This document shows, in pieces, positions 23,548 through 31,296 of a stretch of DNA of 64,000 nt (position 1 is its first letter; the number at the start of each line of letters is the position of its first letter). The notes beneath the pieces were generated by a model that saw only the letters and a program-made list of their open reading frames with translations, made no database searches and was not told the DNA's origin. The stretch lies in assembly GCF_024637375.1 (NCBI RefSeq), contig NZ_JAGXFK010000036.1, positions 1 through 64,000 of the forward strand, read 5' to 3'. This DNA is from Sediminimonas sp. (GTDB taxonomy: Bacteria > Pseudomonadota > Alphaproteobacteria > Rhodobacterales > Rhodobacteraceae). A program made the translations under genes and the position numbers.

Positions 23548-24244
23548 CTACCTATCGCCGGCCGGGTCGGGCGGCACGTCCAGCGCCGCGGCAATCCGGT
23601 CGCAGGCCGCCTTGAAATACGCCCGATCGCGCTCGATGCCGATGAAGCGCCGCCCCTCCAGCGCGCAGGCCACGCCGGTCGAGCCGACGCCCATGAAGGG
23701 GTCGCAGATCACTTCCGCCTCGGGGAGTTGCTCCAGGCACCACCGCATCAGGTCCACCGGCTTCTGGGTCGGGTGCTGGCGCGTGCCGTCGCGGTTCGAG
23801 TGCCGCCCGTGATAGCACAACGAGAAAGCGTCCAGGCGCGCGCCCTTCAGGCTCGTGATCGCCAGCTCGCCCTTGGAATAGGACGGCATGCCCTGCCGCT
23901 TGTCCCAGTAGAGCCAGCGCCCACCCTGGGGCAGATGGTGTGCGAAGTACTGCCCGCCCCATATGATCCATGCCGGCGCGAGCTGCGCGCACATCTGCAA
24001 AACGATAGGGGGGGGGGGCAACGTCCCAGCTGCCCCGGGCATAGCGGCGCGCCGTGCGCGGCACCTTCTTGCCGTTCTTGCGTCGGGAATACCCGCCGCC
24101 GCGATGCCCGTAGCCCTGGCCGATGCCGTAGGGCGGGTCGGTCACGACGGCGTCGACCCCTTCAAGGAAGGGCATGATCCGCGCGCAGTCGCCGCGATAG
24201 AGCGTGGCGGTGCCGATCTGCCGCTTTTCCACGTAGCGCTCCAT
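23548..24244 (-). pseudogene. Phage DNA methyltransferase, out of frame at a C11 tract (possible phase variation)
   Basis: The 5' part (from ATG 24244) encodes MERYVEKRQIGTATLYRGDC and catalytic DPPYG. The 3' part (stop at 23548) encodes IIWGGQYF and the SAM-binding CDPFMGVGSTGVAC. They are in different frames and meet at 11 cytosines (24018-24008). With 10 or 13 C one 231- or 232-residue methyltransferase results. Motif order (DPPY before FxGxG) is the beta type, N4-cytosine or N6-adenine. ATG overlaps the terminase stop. Either the gene is switched off by slipped-strand change or the tract length is misread. Confidence 0.85.
24008..24018 (-). repeat. C11 homopolymer inside the methyltransferase gene
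   Basis: Eleven consecutive cytosines on the coding strand lie exactly where the two methyltransferase frames meet. Such tracts change length by slipped-strand mispairing. One base fewer restores the frame. Confidence 0.85.
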
Positions 24245-25626
24245 CACCAAACTCCTCTGCCTGCGCCGAACCCGGCCGTGGCGCGCACCGGCCGGTCGGT
24301 ATCCCGCGCCCCGCGCGTGACGGGTCGATAGTCGAAGGGCTGATAGTCGATCTGCGCCGAGGCCACCGCCAGCGCGCCGGCCCAGAAGCGGTCGGCGTGC
24401 CCGTCGGTCTCGCCATCGGCCACCAGGCGGCGGATACCCGTCGCGCCGACCTGGCTCTTGATCGCGTGCAGGTCCGCGCGCAGGCGCGGATCGCCGGCGG
24501 GAATGCGGATCCTGCGATCCTGCATCCGGTCCTTGAGCCCGGTGGCCATGTCGAGCTTCGCGGCCGAGGTGAACATCACACCGTCGACGCGGCTTTCGCC
24601 GTGGGTGCGCTTGGCGTCCTCGACGGGCTTTTCGCCCATGCCGGTCTGGTCCATGGCGCAGCGCACTACGCGGTAGCGCGCGAAGGCATCCGCCAGCAGG
24701 TGATCCTGCTCGGCGAAGGTGGCCCGCCGCCGAACGATGATCTCGCGCGTCCAGAGCACGTCGCCAACCTGCTCGAGCACCCAGATCACGAACAGGTCGT
24801 TGCGCGCGGCGATATCCACGCCCACGAAGCAGGGGCCGCCCTGGTAATGGCCGGGCTCGCCCGCGGCCTCGCTCTCGCAGCCCGAGATGAGCTCGTAATC
24901 CAGCCAGCTCGATGCTTCGTCCATCCACTTGAGCTCGAACTCCTGAGCCCAGGCGTCCTCGTCCGCGATGCCCGCACGCAGCTCGTCGATGTCCACGTCG
25001 AGCCCCTCGGCGACAGCCTGGTAGATGTCGACCATGTGCTTCGACCAGGTGTCGTCCTCGGCCGTCATCAGCTCGTAGAACTTGTTGCCCTTGCCGTTGG
25101 GTGTGGAGATCACCCTGATCTTGTGCCCGCCGCGTGCAGCGACGGGAAAGGCCGAGGCCCAGATGCGGCGGCTGTCCTGGTGAAAGGCGAACTCGTCGAG
25201 CAGCAGGTTGCCGCCGAAGCCGCGCGCCGCGTCGGGGCTGGCCGAAAGCGCGGTGACACGGCTGCCGCCGGGGAAGCGCACCTCGTGCGTCTTGTAGCGG
25301 GCGTCGAGCTCCGGGGCGTAGAACTCGCCCTCGTCGAACTCCGGGGTGCCCTGCCGGGCGAGCTCGTTATAGACCGCGTAATACCCCCTTGTGATAGGCT
25401 TCAACGCATCTTCAAGGGCCTCTTTCGCGGTCGCCTCCGATCGCGACAGGATCGTCCAGCGCACCTTGCGCCGCTGCATCTCCGCCTGGATGCAATCGTC
25501 CACGATCTCGCCGCAGGAGCCGAAGGTCTTGCCGCCGCGCCGGGTGAACATGCCGATCTTGAAGCGCGCGGCATCCGATATCCACGCCTTCTGGTAGGGC
25601 AGGAAGGTGATGACGGGCTGGGCCAT
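24244..25626 (-). CDS. Terminase large subunit (Mu gp28-like)
   Basis: This 460-residue packaging motor ATPase/nuclease starts MAQPVITFLPYQKAWISD. Walker-A-like segment FTRRGGKTFGS (about 26-36) and Walker B LLLDEFAF (about 141-148) are seen. Nuclease acidic residues lie in VGVDIAARND and the downstream MDQTGMGEK region. I chose ATG 25626; the longer frame is a shadow of the next gene. Mu gp28 packages head-full DNA with flanking host DNA. Confidence 0.93.
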   Translation of the reverse strand: MAQPVITFLPYQKAWISDAARFKIGMFTRRGGKTFGSCGEIVDDCIQAEMQRRKVRWTILSRSEATAKEALEDALKPITRGYYAVYNELARQGTPEFDEGEFYAPELDARYKTHEVRFPGGSRVTALSASPDAARGFGGNLLLDEFAFHQDSRRIWASAFPVAARGGHKIRVISTPNGKGNKFYELMTAEDDTWSKHMVDIYQAVAEGLDVDIDELRAGIADEDAWAQEFELKWMDEASSWLDYELISGCESEAAGEPGHYQGGPCFVGVDIAARNDLFVIWVLEQVGDVLWTREIIVRRRATFAEQDHLLADAFARYRVVRCAMDQTGMGEKPVEDAKRTHGESRVDGVMFTSAAKLDMATGLKDRMQDRRIRIPAGDPRLRADLHAIKSQVGATGIRRLVADGETDGHADRFWAGALAVASAQIDYQPFDYRPVTRGARDTDRPVRATAGFGAGRGVW

Positions 25627-25925
25627 CAGGCTTCCTGCCAGTAGCCGTTGCGCAGCCAGCCGTGCCAACCGCAGTTCAGCTGACGCACCGAAGGCGCCAG
25701 CGTCGGCTCGGTAAGCGATCCGTTCCACGCCCAGGACGGCTCATGCGCCGGCTTGGCCCCCTTCCGGATGGAAACGCGGCACGGCCCTTCGCAGCCACAG
25801 GGGCAGAAGAACCACATGCCGACCGACCCATCGGGCTCCACTCTTGTCAGGTCGATGTGGACGCTTCCCGGCAACGCCAAACGGCGATGTTCCGCGCGAT
25901 CGGCGATATGAATGGCGCGGATCAT
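25626..25925 (-). CDS. DUF6527-like small zinc-binding phage protein
   Basis: This 99-residue protein has a Cys cluster CPCGCEGPC (about residues 43-51) and ends with SLTEPTLAPSVRQLNCGWHG, the pattern of the DUF6527 family. The Cys/His pairs suggest zinc binding. It is embedded in the packaging genes with ATGA overlaps at both ends. The function is not known. Confidence 0.7.
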   Translation of the reverse strand: MIRAIHIADRAEHRRLALPGSVHIDLTRVEPDGSVGMWFFCPCGCEGPCRVSIRKGAKPAHEPSWAWNGSLTEPTLAPSVRQLNCGWHGWLRNGYWQEA

Positions 25926-26122
25926 TGGGCTGCCTCGCGCATGGAGATCAGATAGGGCTTTCCCTTGCGCCATGCGACCAGGCAGCGCATGCCCAGGTGC
26001 TCGAAGCGCTGGCGCCGCCCGAACAGGAAGGCGAGCGCGGCAGGCCTGAACGGCCCGCGCCGCCAGTTGTGATCGCCAACCAGGACGACTGCGCCACAGG
26101 CAAGATCGATTGCCGGCTCCAT
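25922..26122 (-). CDS. Small phage protein of unknown function
   Basis: This 66-residue basic protein (MEPAIDLACGAVVLVGDHNW...) overlaps the ends of both neighbours, which supports translation. No motif is recognised. A GTG three bases upstream (26125) is an alternative start. It lies between a membrane protein gene and the DUF6527 gene. Confidence 0.5.
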   Translation of the reverse strand: MEPAIDLACGAVVLVGDHNWRRGPFRPAALAFLFGRRQRFEHLGMRCLVAWRKGKPYLISMREAAQ

Positions 26123-26310
26123 CACACCACCCCGACCAGCAGAGCGGCCACCAGGAGCCAGACACCGGCGGCACCGACGATCAGCAGCGGCACGTGCCGC
26201 CAGAACGTGCCCGCCCGATCCGCCGCCCAGATGCCCGCGATCAAAAACCCCGCCGCCGGCAGCAAGGCCAGCACCCCCGCTGCGATGATATGCAAAACCC
26301 AGTCCAGCAT
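26122..26310 (-). CDS. Small two-helix membrane protein
   Basis: This 62-residue protein has two hydrophobic segments (residues about 3-27 and 40-61) separated by AADRAGTFWRHVP. It could be an extra holin-like or superinfection-exclusion protein, but nothing fixes the role. It sits between the small-terminase gene (gp27 type) and the DUF6527 region. Confidence 0.55.
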   Translation of the reverse strand: MLDWVLHIIAAGVLALLPAAGFLIAGIWAADRAGTFWRHVPLLIVGAAGVWLLVAALLVGVV

Positions 26311-26326
26311 GATATGCCTCCTCCTG

Positions 26327-26863
26327 TCAGCCGAAGCCCATGATTTCCCGCGCCTTGGTCGCGGCCGCCTCGTCGATCGCCCCGTCGGCCACGGCCTCGT
26401 CGAGCCGCGCCGACTGCGCCTCGCGCTCCGCCCTCAGGATGCCATCGCGCAGCGAGGTCGAGCGGATCAGGTTGTTGAGCGCCGTGGTCAGATCCTTCAT
26501 GCCCCGCGGGTCGGGCATCGCGTCCGGATCGGCCATCATCATCTGCAACCGCCACTGGATCGTGGTGAGCTGCTGGAAGAGCGCCGAGGTCACGTCGACC
26601 TCCTCCTTGAGGCTCGCCTCCTCCAGGAAGGTGCGAATTTCCTCCTGCGCCTGATCCTGCATCCGCGCGTAGTCGCGGAACTCCTGGCCGTAGGCGTGCA
26701 GCGCGGACTTGCCGACGCGCAGCTCGAGCCCGGCCTCCTCGAGGCGGAAGTTCAGCGCCTCGGCCAACTCCTCGTAGCCGGCAAACCCGCGCGCGCGCAG
26801 CTCCTCCTGGAGCCACCCGCGCAGCTCCGGTGGCAGCAGGTCGATCTTGCGGGGTTGCGGCAT
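26327..26863 (-). CDS. DUF3486 protein (Mu gp27-like, small terminase)
   Basis: This 178-residue protein starts MPQPRKIDLLPPELRGWLQE, the signature of DUF3486/Mu gp27, the DNA-recognising small terminase. A helix-turn-helix-like first third is followed by a long helical oligomerisation part (about 75-125). It stands directly before the terminase region as in Mu. Confidence 0.9.
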   Translation of the reverse strand: MPQPRKIDLLPPELRGWLQEELRARGFAGYEELAEALNFRLEEAGLELRVGKSALHAYGQEFRDYARMQDQAQEEIRTFLEEASLKEEVDVTSALFQQLTTIQWRLQMMMADPDAMPDPRGMKDLTTALNNLIRSTSLRDGILRAEREAQSARLDEAVADGAIDEAAATKAREIMGFG

Positions 26864-26866
26864 GGA

Positions 26867-27166
26867 TCAGCTCCTCGGGCGAGGGCGCTGGATGTCGGGA
26901 TGGCTCGACGCGCCGCGCGCGATCTCCACGCCGTCGCCGGTCGCGGTGACCACCACGAAATCGGCCCGATCGTCGTAATCGACGAAGCCGTTCTCGCGCA
27001 GCCAGGCGAGCTCGGTAATCACCTGGCTGCGCGTCGAGGTGACGCCGAGGCCGGCCAGGACATCCGTCAGGATCGCCGCGTTCGAGGTGTACTCGGCGCA
27101 TTGCTCCAGGTGCCTCAGGATTGCGAGGCGGCGATGCCGCCGCAGGGTTTCGGAATAACTGCTCAT
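26867..27166 (-). CDS. Winged-helix protein (Mu gp26-like)
   Basis: This 99-residue protein has a clear winged-helix pattern (RLAILRHLEQCAEYTSNAAI...TRSQVITELAWLRENGFV, then a beta wing). Mu gp26-type proteins of this size precede gp27 and gp28. It overlaps the DUF2730 gene by 4 bp. It may help DNA binding during packaging, but this is inferred from position. Confidence 0.75.
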   Translation of the reverse strand: MSSYSETLRRHRRLAILRHLEQCAEYTSNAAILTDVLAGLGVTSTRSQVITELAWLRENGFVDYDDRADFVVVTATGDGVEIARGASSHPDIQRPRPRS

Positions 27167-27516
27167 CTGTTTCTACCCCCTTCGAGAAGGTGATCCTCGT
27201 GCCGCGTCACGACCCGCTCGAGCCGGGCGAGGATTTCATTCTGTCCGCTCATCGACGCCGACATGGCGCTCATCGACCCGGCCATCTCCGTGAGCCGCAG
27301 CTCCAGCCGGTGGGTCTCGTCGCGCCCCGGCATGTCGTGGACCGTCTGCTCGAGCCGGGCGATCCGCGCCTCCAGGCTGTCCATGCGCTTTGAGCCCTCG
27401 TGCAGCCGGCCGTCGACAGCCTTTCCGCGCGTACGCACCCAGGTGAAGACCACAGCCGCGATCGACAGAATGAAGCTCGCGGACTTCAGCCCGATATCGA
27501 TCACGTCCGCCATCAT
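27163..27516 (-). CDS. DUF2730 protein (Mu gp25-like)
   Basis: This 117-residue protein has an N-terminal membrane segment (SASFILSIAAVVFTWV, about residues 10-26) and a coiled-coil (SLEARIARLEQTVHDMPG to about 110). That architecture is the DUF2730/Mu gp25 family, of unknown function. The ATG at 27516 overlaps the lipoprotein stop; 27513 is an equal alternative. Confidence 0.82.
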   Translation of the reverse strand: MMADVIDIGLKSASFILSIAAVVFTWVRTRGKAVDGRLHEGSKRMDSLEARIARLEQTVHDMPGRDETHRLELRLTEMAGSMSAMSASMSGQNEILARLERVVTRHEDHLLEGGRNR

Positions 27517-27731
27517 GCAGGCGCCTCGCACCCGGCCGCAAAACCGCGCAGAAGACGGGTCCCCGTCTCGATCGCCGCCGCGTCATCCGAGCTTGCCAGC
27601 GCCCGCGCATGGGCGCGGGCCAGCGACTCCAGCCCAGAGCAGATGGCTTCACCGCTTGGGCGCACCGCCGTCTCCGTATTGCTGCAGCCAGCTGCGATCA
27701 TCATCACCGCCATCAGTGCCGCTCGTCGCAT
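27513..27731 (-). CDS. Outer-membrane lipoprotein, o-spanin candidate (Rz1-like)
   Basis: This 72-residue protein has a lipoprotein signal peptide: MRRAALMAVMMIAAGCS with lipobox IAAGC, cleaved before Cys16. It overlaps the i-spanin gene in another frame by 83 bp, the usual Rz/Rz1 arrangement. Spanins fuse inner and outer membranes in the last step of lysis. Unlike many Rz1 it is not Pro-rich, so the call rests on topology and overlap. Confidence 0.72.
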   Translation of the reverse strand: MRRAALMAVMMIAAGCSNTETAVRPSGEAICSGLESLARAHARALASSDDAAAIETGTRLLRGFAAGCEAPA

Positions 27732-27891
27732 CGTCGATCCTTTCGCGTGTCTTCTGGTAGTCCTGCGCCGCCTGCGCCGCGACCTCCTGCTCGGTCTCGC
27801 GGCGCCCCTTGCGGCGCGAGCGGGCCATCAGCGCAAAGAGCGCCCCCACCGCGGCGGCGATGCCCAGCAGGATTTCGACAACGCCGCTCAT
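27649..27891 (-). CDS. Inner-membrane spanin candidate (Rz-like)
   Basis: This 80-residue protein has one N-terminal transmembrane helix (VVEILLGIAAAVGALFALMA) and a long charged periplasmic helix (RRKGRRETEQEVAAQAAQDY). This is the topology of an i-spanin. It starts at ATG 27891, overlapping the holin-like stop, and its 3' end overlaps the lipoprotein gene. Confidence 0.75.
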   Translation of the reverse strand: MSGVVEILLGIAAAVGALFALMARSRRKGRRETEQEVAAQAAQDYQKTRERIDDATSGTDGGDDDRSWLQQYGDGGAPKR

Positions 27892-28142
27892 GTCAGCACC
27901 CGCCGGAACACCAGCCGGAAGCGCGGCGCCCGGCGCTCCAGCCACGCCCAGAGCCCGAACAGCGCCGGCATGATCGCGACGACGAAGTCGAGCAGCTGGC
28001 GCTCGCCGGCAAAGCCGAGGCGCTCGATCCAGCCGGCAACGTCGATGCCCGCCGCCTGGGCGAGCACGGTGACGATCAGCAGGATCTGGGCGTAGAAGCT
28101 CCGCGCGTGCCAGGCAGGGAGTTCGGGGGCGGTCTCGCTCAT
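27888..28142 (-). CDS. Holin-like membrane protein
   Basis: This 84-residue protein has two predicted membrane helices (QILLIVTVLAQAAGIDVAGW and LLDFVVAIMPALFGLWAWL) and a basic tail RRAPRFRLVFRR. Location between the endolysin and the spanins points to a holin that frees the amidase across the inner membrane. Overlaps at both ends show a lysis operon. Confidence 0.75.
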   Translation of the reverse strand: MSETAPELPAWHARSFYAQILLIVTVLAQAAGIDVAGWIERLGFAGERQLLDFVVAIMPALFGLWAWLERRAPRFRLVFRRVLT

Positions 28143-28996
28143 TCCGGCGGCTCCTTGAGATAGTTCTCCACGACCCAGCCCTCGGCGCCGCCGAAGGCCA
28201 CTTTCACCCAGCGGCGCCCGGAGAAGCTGCCCGCCTTGACAACCGGCACCAATGTGCCGTCGGGGATGCGATCGATGACGTTGGGGTTGAAGCTCGGCCA
28301 GCGGCGCATGTTGAGCGGGTCGCCGCGGGTGTCGACCTGCATCAGCTCGTCGCCGTCGATGTCATCCGCTGCGGCATCGGCCTGCCACTCGGCCGGCTCC
28401 TCGCGGCCGACGATGCGCGCGCGGACATGGCTCAGGGGGAAAAGCGGGTTGGTGTCGACCTTGCGGCCGGGCGAGATGTACCAGTGGGTGACGATATCCT
28501 CGAGTGCGTCGCACCCGTCGAACAGCGCCTCCAGCAGCCGCAGGACCGCCTCGATCTGCTCTTCGGGATAGGCCATCCAGAGACCGTGGCCATGCGCCTC
28601 GGTGCGCAGCTCCTGGATGCCGTAGGTGTTGATGTCGAACTCCTCGCCATACCAGGCCCGCGCAAAGCCGCCAGGCGCGGCCTCCATGCGGCCGGGATTG
28701 ACAATCTCGATGCCGACCGAGAAGGCGTTGACGTGATCGCGGCCGTGGTAGTGCGATCTTCCCGCATGGTTCGCCCGCACGCCCACCGGGACCTGCTGGA
28801 CAACCCGGCCGTCGCGCTCGATCACGAAATGCACCGACACCTTGCGCGCGTTGTCGGCCAGGTACCTGGCCGCGGCGCCCGGCGTCAGCCGGCTGGCGGT
28901 GTCGTGGAGCACCACGACGGTGGGGGTGATTTGTCCTCCGGTCCAGCGCGCCTCCGTAAAGGAAACACCCTCGACCCGGCCATCCTTGAGTTGCAT
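28139..28996 (-). CDS. Endolysin: N-acetylmuramoyl-L-alanine amidase with SH3-like domain
   Basis: This 285-residue protein has an amidase-2 domain (residues about 24-190) with zinc ligand candidates in VVLHDTAS, RANHAGRSHYHG and THWYISPGRK. A C-terminal SH3-like wall-binding domain (about 215-285, NMRRWPSFNPNVIDRIPDGT) follows. No signal peptide is seen, so release needs the holin. It is the first late gene, directly behind the Mor region. Confidence 0.9.
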   Translation of the reverse strand: MQLKDGRVEGVSFTEARWTGGQITPTVVVLHDTASRLTPGAAARYLADNARKVSVHFVIERDGRVVQQVPVGVRANHAGRSHYHGRDHVNAFSVGIEIVNPGRMEAAPGGFARAWYGEEFDINTYGIQELRTEAHGHGLWMAYPEEQIEAVLRLLEALFDGCDALEDIVTHWYISPGRKVDTNPLFPLSHVRARIVGREEPAEWQADAAADDIDGDELMQVDTRGDPLNMRRWPSFNPNVIDRIPDGTLVPVVKAGSFSGRRWVKVAFGGAEGWVVENYLKEPPE

Positions 28997-29121
28997 GCGT
29001 GCCTCCGGGTTCTACGACCCGACAGTCGCATGCACCGGCACGGCAATTCAGTCTTGAATGTATTCAGGGGGAACGGTGTTTTGCGCGGCGCAAGGTGCTT
29101 CGCAAGGTTGCAGGCGCCGGC
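28997..29121 (-). promoter_or_regulatory. Putative late/middle promoter region between Mor-type gene and lysis genes
   Basis: No gene fits. Alternating half-sites ATTCA (29046-29050), TGAAT (29055-29059) and ATTCA (29062-29066) form overlapping inverted repeats upstream of the amidase. A weak stem TTGCG-CCG-CGCAA (29081-29093) follows the activator gene. In Mu, Mor and C activate promoters at this place, so this is the likely target of the encoded activator. Confidence 0.5.
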
Positions 29122-29502
29122 TCAGCTGTCAAATGGCAGATCCATCTGGCCGCTGTCGCGGTCGATCTGCGCACGATAGTTGGACACGGTGCGAATATGG
29201 AGGTCGCACGCCAGCGCGACCTCCTGAAGCGAGTGGCCCTTGCGCAGCATACGCATGGCGCGCGCCCGCCGCGCGCCGACGCCGCGGGCGCCGGCCGTCG
29301 GTAGCGTGAGCTTGCCGGGCCCGAAGGTGTCGATCATCGCCTGCGCTTCCGCCTCACCCACGAGGCGCGCCAGCATGGACCCTGTTGCGCGCACCGGGAT
29401 CGATATCTGCGTACCGCCCCGCGCCCCCAGAAGGCGCAGGGCGGCGGCCTCGCCGATCACCTCGGCAATCTCGGCAGCGACCGCGGGAAGATAGTTACCC
29501 AT
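29122..29502 (-). CDS. mor: Mor-type transcription activator (Mor/C family)
   Basis: This 126-residue protein has an N-terminal dimerisation part (YLPAVAAEIAEVIGEAAALR) and a C-terminal helix-turn-helix (KGHSLQEVALACDLHIRTVSNYRAQ) of the Mor/C family, which activates middle and late Mu promoters. Only one such gene is present, so it probably drives the late operon alone. I chose ATG 29502; upstream extension is antisense-like, Ala/Arg-rich text. Confidence 0.9.
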   Translation of the reverse strand: MGNYLPAVAAEIAEVIGEAAALRLLGARGGTQISIPVRATGSMLARLVGEAEAQAMIDTFGPGKLTLPTAGARGVGARRARAMRMLRKGHSLQEVALACDLHIRTVSNYRAQIDRDSGQMDLPFDS

Positions 29503-29755
29503 CGCCCGCCCCCTTTGACCGGCGGCGCGGCCTCCGGTGGTTGGGCATGTGGCTGGGCACGACGGTGGTGACCACCTGGCCGCGCAGCTTGTAGGTGAAG
29601 CCGCCGACGCGCACGCCGCAGGCGCCCGGGTGCGCCATGGCGCGATCGACCTTACGCCCGACCTCGCGCCGATGCGTCTCGACATCGATGCGAAGGACGC
29701 GCTCCAGGTAGCGCAGCAGCGCGTGATCGGAGACTTCAGCGACCGGCTTTTTCAT
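29495..29755 (-). CDS. Small conserved phage protein of unknown function
   Basis: This 86-residue basic protein (MKKPVAEVSDHALLRYLERV...) is seen in similar form in alphaproteobacterial Mu-like phages next to gemA. The segment SDHALLRYLERVL is its hallmark. It overlaps gemA (4 bp) and the Mor-type gene (8 bp). The C-terminus is very Arg-rich (RRPRRRSKG), suggesting nucleic-acid contact; this is inference. Confidence 0.65.
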   Translation of the reverse strand: MKKPVAEVSDHALLRYLERVLRIDVETHRREVGRKVDRAMAHPGACGVRVGGFTYKLRGQVVTTVVPSHMPNHRRPRRRSKGAGDG

Positions 29756-30207
29756 CTGCCGCGCTCCTGCTCGTCCACCTCGATGCCGGCGCGTTCGCAC
29801 CAGTCCAGCAGCGCCTGGATGACCGTGTCGATCTTCTCCCAGTCGCGCAGCATGTCGATATCGGCCGGCATCGAGCCCCAGGCATCGCCGAAGCGGCGGC
29901 GGATGAAGGCGTTAAGCCCGGCGCGTCCGGGCTGCTTGAGTTCGCCCGCGTCGCCCAGCAGGCGCCAGAGCACATGCACCAGGCGCAGGTCGGCGCGCGG
30001 CGCGCGCGGGTGGCGCACGCGCCCCGGCGTCGGATCGAAACCAGATGCCTTGAGGCGATCCACCACCAGTCGCAGATCGGCCTCGGTCATGTCCCGCATG
30101 CTGGCCTTGCCCGTCGTGGCGTGCTGCAGGTCGCGGCGCGCATCGGCGTCGAGGCCCAGCTCGCGACACCCGACATGGATCATCTTCTGAAGGTCGCGCG
30201 CGCCCAT
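29752..30207 (-). CDS. gemA: GemA/DUF1018 regulatory protein (Mu gp16-like)
   Basis: This 151-residue protein opens with DLQKMIHVGCRELGLDADAR and contains MTEADLRLVVDRLKASGF, the core of the DUF1018/GemA family. In Mu, GemA modulates host gene expression and DNA gyrase-related functions. It lies just upstream of the Mor-type gene as in Mu. Length agrees. Confidence 0.9.
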   Translation of the reverse strand: MGARDLQKMIHVGCRELGLDADARRDLQHATTGKASMRDMTEADLRLVVDRLKASGFDPTPGRVRHPRAPRADLRLVHVLWRLLGDAGELKQPGRAGLNAFIRRRFGDAWGSMPADIDMLRDWEKIDTVIQALLDWCERAGIEVDEQERGR

Positions 30208-30208
30208 G

Positions 30209-30421
30209 TCACACCTCCTCCACCGTGCCCGCCTGCTCCAGCGCCATCCGCGCCAGCGCCGCGCGGATCATCGCGTGCTGCAGCTCGTCCATGCCGATGA
30301 CAAAGACCCGGTCGTCGATGCGCAGCTCCAGCCTTGCGTCGTCCACCAGCTTCACCTGCCCGGCCGCGCGGGGCCCCTTGTCGCGGACCGGCAGATCTAT
30401 GATCGCGATCTGATCTGCCAT
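30209..30421 (-). CDS. Small early protein of unknown function
   Basis: This 70-residue acidic protein (MADQIAIIDLPVRDKGPRAA...) is predicted alpha/beta without membrane segments. It sits 3 bp after the DUF3164 gene and 1 bp before gemA, so translation is likely. No family is recognised. Confidence 0.6.
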   Translation of the reverse strand: MADQIAIIDLPVRDKGPRAAGQVKLVDDARLELRIDDRVFVIGMDELQHAMIRAALARMALEQAGTVEEV

Positions 30422-30424
30422 GGA

Positions 30425-31075
30425 TCACACCCGTGCCAGGTCGAGCACGGCCGGCTCCCAGGCCGCCTCGGCGTGATCGCGCATGTAGCAGCGCACGTAG
30501 GTTTTCGAGCCGACCACCCGCATCGCGTCGCGGATCGCCCGCATGGCACGCTGCCAGCGCGCATCCTCGATATCCAGCCGCAGGAGCATGAAGATTTCCG
30601 AGCGGTTGATCTGGCCTTCCTTGTCGGTATTGAAGGCGCGGGTAACGATGGCGCGGATTTCCGGGCGGGCCTCAGCGGCCCACTCGTTGAGGCACTCGTC
30701 GATCAGCGTCTTGGCGATCTGCAACTCAGGCCCGAAATCCACCCGGTCGGCCACGGCAATCTGAACTCTGAAGCAGCCGTCATAGGACATCAGCGTCTTG
30801 TTGCCCTTGGCGCCGCCCAGCGTCAGCTCGTACTCCTGGGCAAGCAGGGCCTCCAGATCACCGACATCCTCGAAGACATGGGTCTTGAACCGCCGCATCT
30901 GCTCGCTCAGCGCCCTGGCATACCCCACGATCTTGCGCACCGTTTCGTCCTGCAGCTGATCCTGTGGCTTGACCACCTCAACGGGCACGAGCGCACCCTT
31001 GGCGTCGCGCATGTATGTCTTGCCGTCCATCTCGATCTGACCCGAGTGGATCGGGGCGGGCGTGTGTTCGGTCAT
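30425..31075 (-). CDS. DUF3164 protein
   Basis: This 216-residue protein with the DUF3164 text KTHVFEDVGDLEALLAQEYE and LGGAKGNKTLMSYDG is conserved in the early region of Mu-like phages. Biochemical role unknown. It carries a C-terminal Trp-Glu-rich end. The ATG overlaps the preceding stop. Confidence 0.88.
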   Translation of the reverse strand: MTEHTPAPIHSGQIEMDGKTYMRDAKGALVPVEVVKPQDQLQDETVRKIVGYARALSEQMRRFKTHVFEDVGDLEALLAQEYELTLGGAKGNKTLMSYDGCFRVQIAVADRVDFGPELQIAKTLIDECLNEWAAEARPEIRAIVTRAFNTDKEGQINRSEIFMLLRLDIEDARWQRAMRAIRDAMRVVGSKTYVRCYMRDHAEAAWEPAVLDLARV

Positions 31076-31296
31076 TGGTCATCTCCTGTTGAAGAGGGGG
31101 TTGAAGAGGCGGTTTGCACCTCATCGTTTTGGTGCTCGGGTGGCACCAGCGCACCGGAGGCCACCAGCACGCCGGCCATCGCCTCAATCTCGTTCATAGT
31201 GCACAGCGTGGTGCCGCGCGGACCGAGAATGTCGATCTTGTGGACCGCCTTTGCCGCCAGGCGCAGCATCTCGCTCTCCGCAAAGCGCTCAGTCAT
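31072..31296 (-). CDS. Small early protein of unknown function
   Basis: This 74-residue protein (MTERFAESEMLRLAAKAVHK...) has a helical first half and a Ser/Thr-rich tail. A GGAGG stands five bases before ATG 31296, which decides the start. It overlaps both neighbours slightly. No family is recognised. Confidence 0.6.
   Translation of the reverse strand: MTERFAESEMLRLAAKAVHKIDILGPRGTTLCTMNEIEAMAGVLVASGALVPPEHQNDEVQTASSTPSSTGDDQ

Noticed and set aside
23552..24928. A 458-codon frame that contains the 5' half of the methyltransferase
   Set aside because: Most of it is a shifted frame of the terminase gene. Only the part from ATG 24244 is homologous to methyltransferases.
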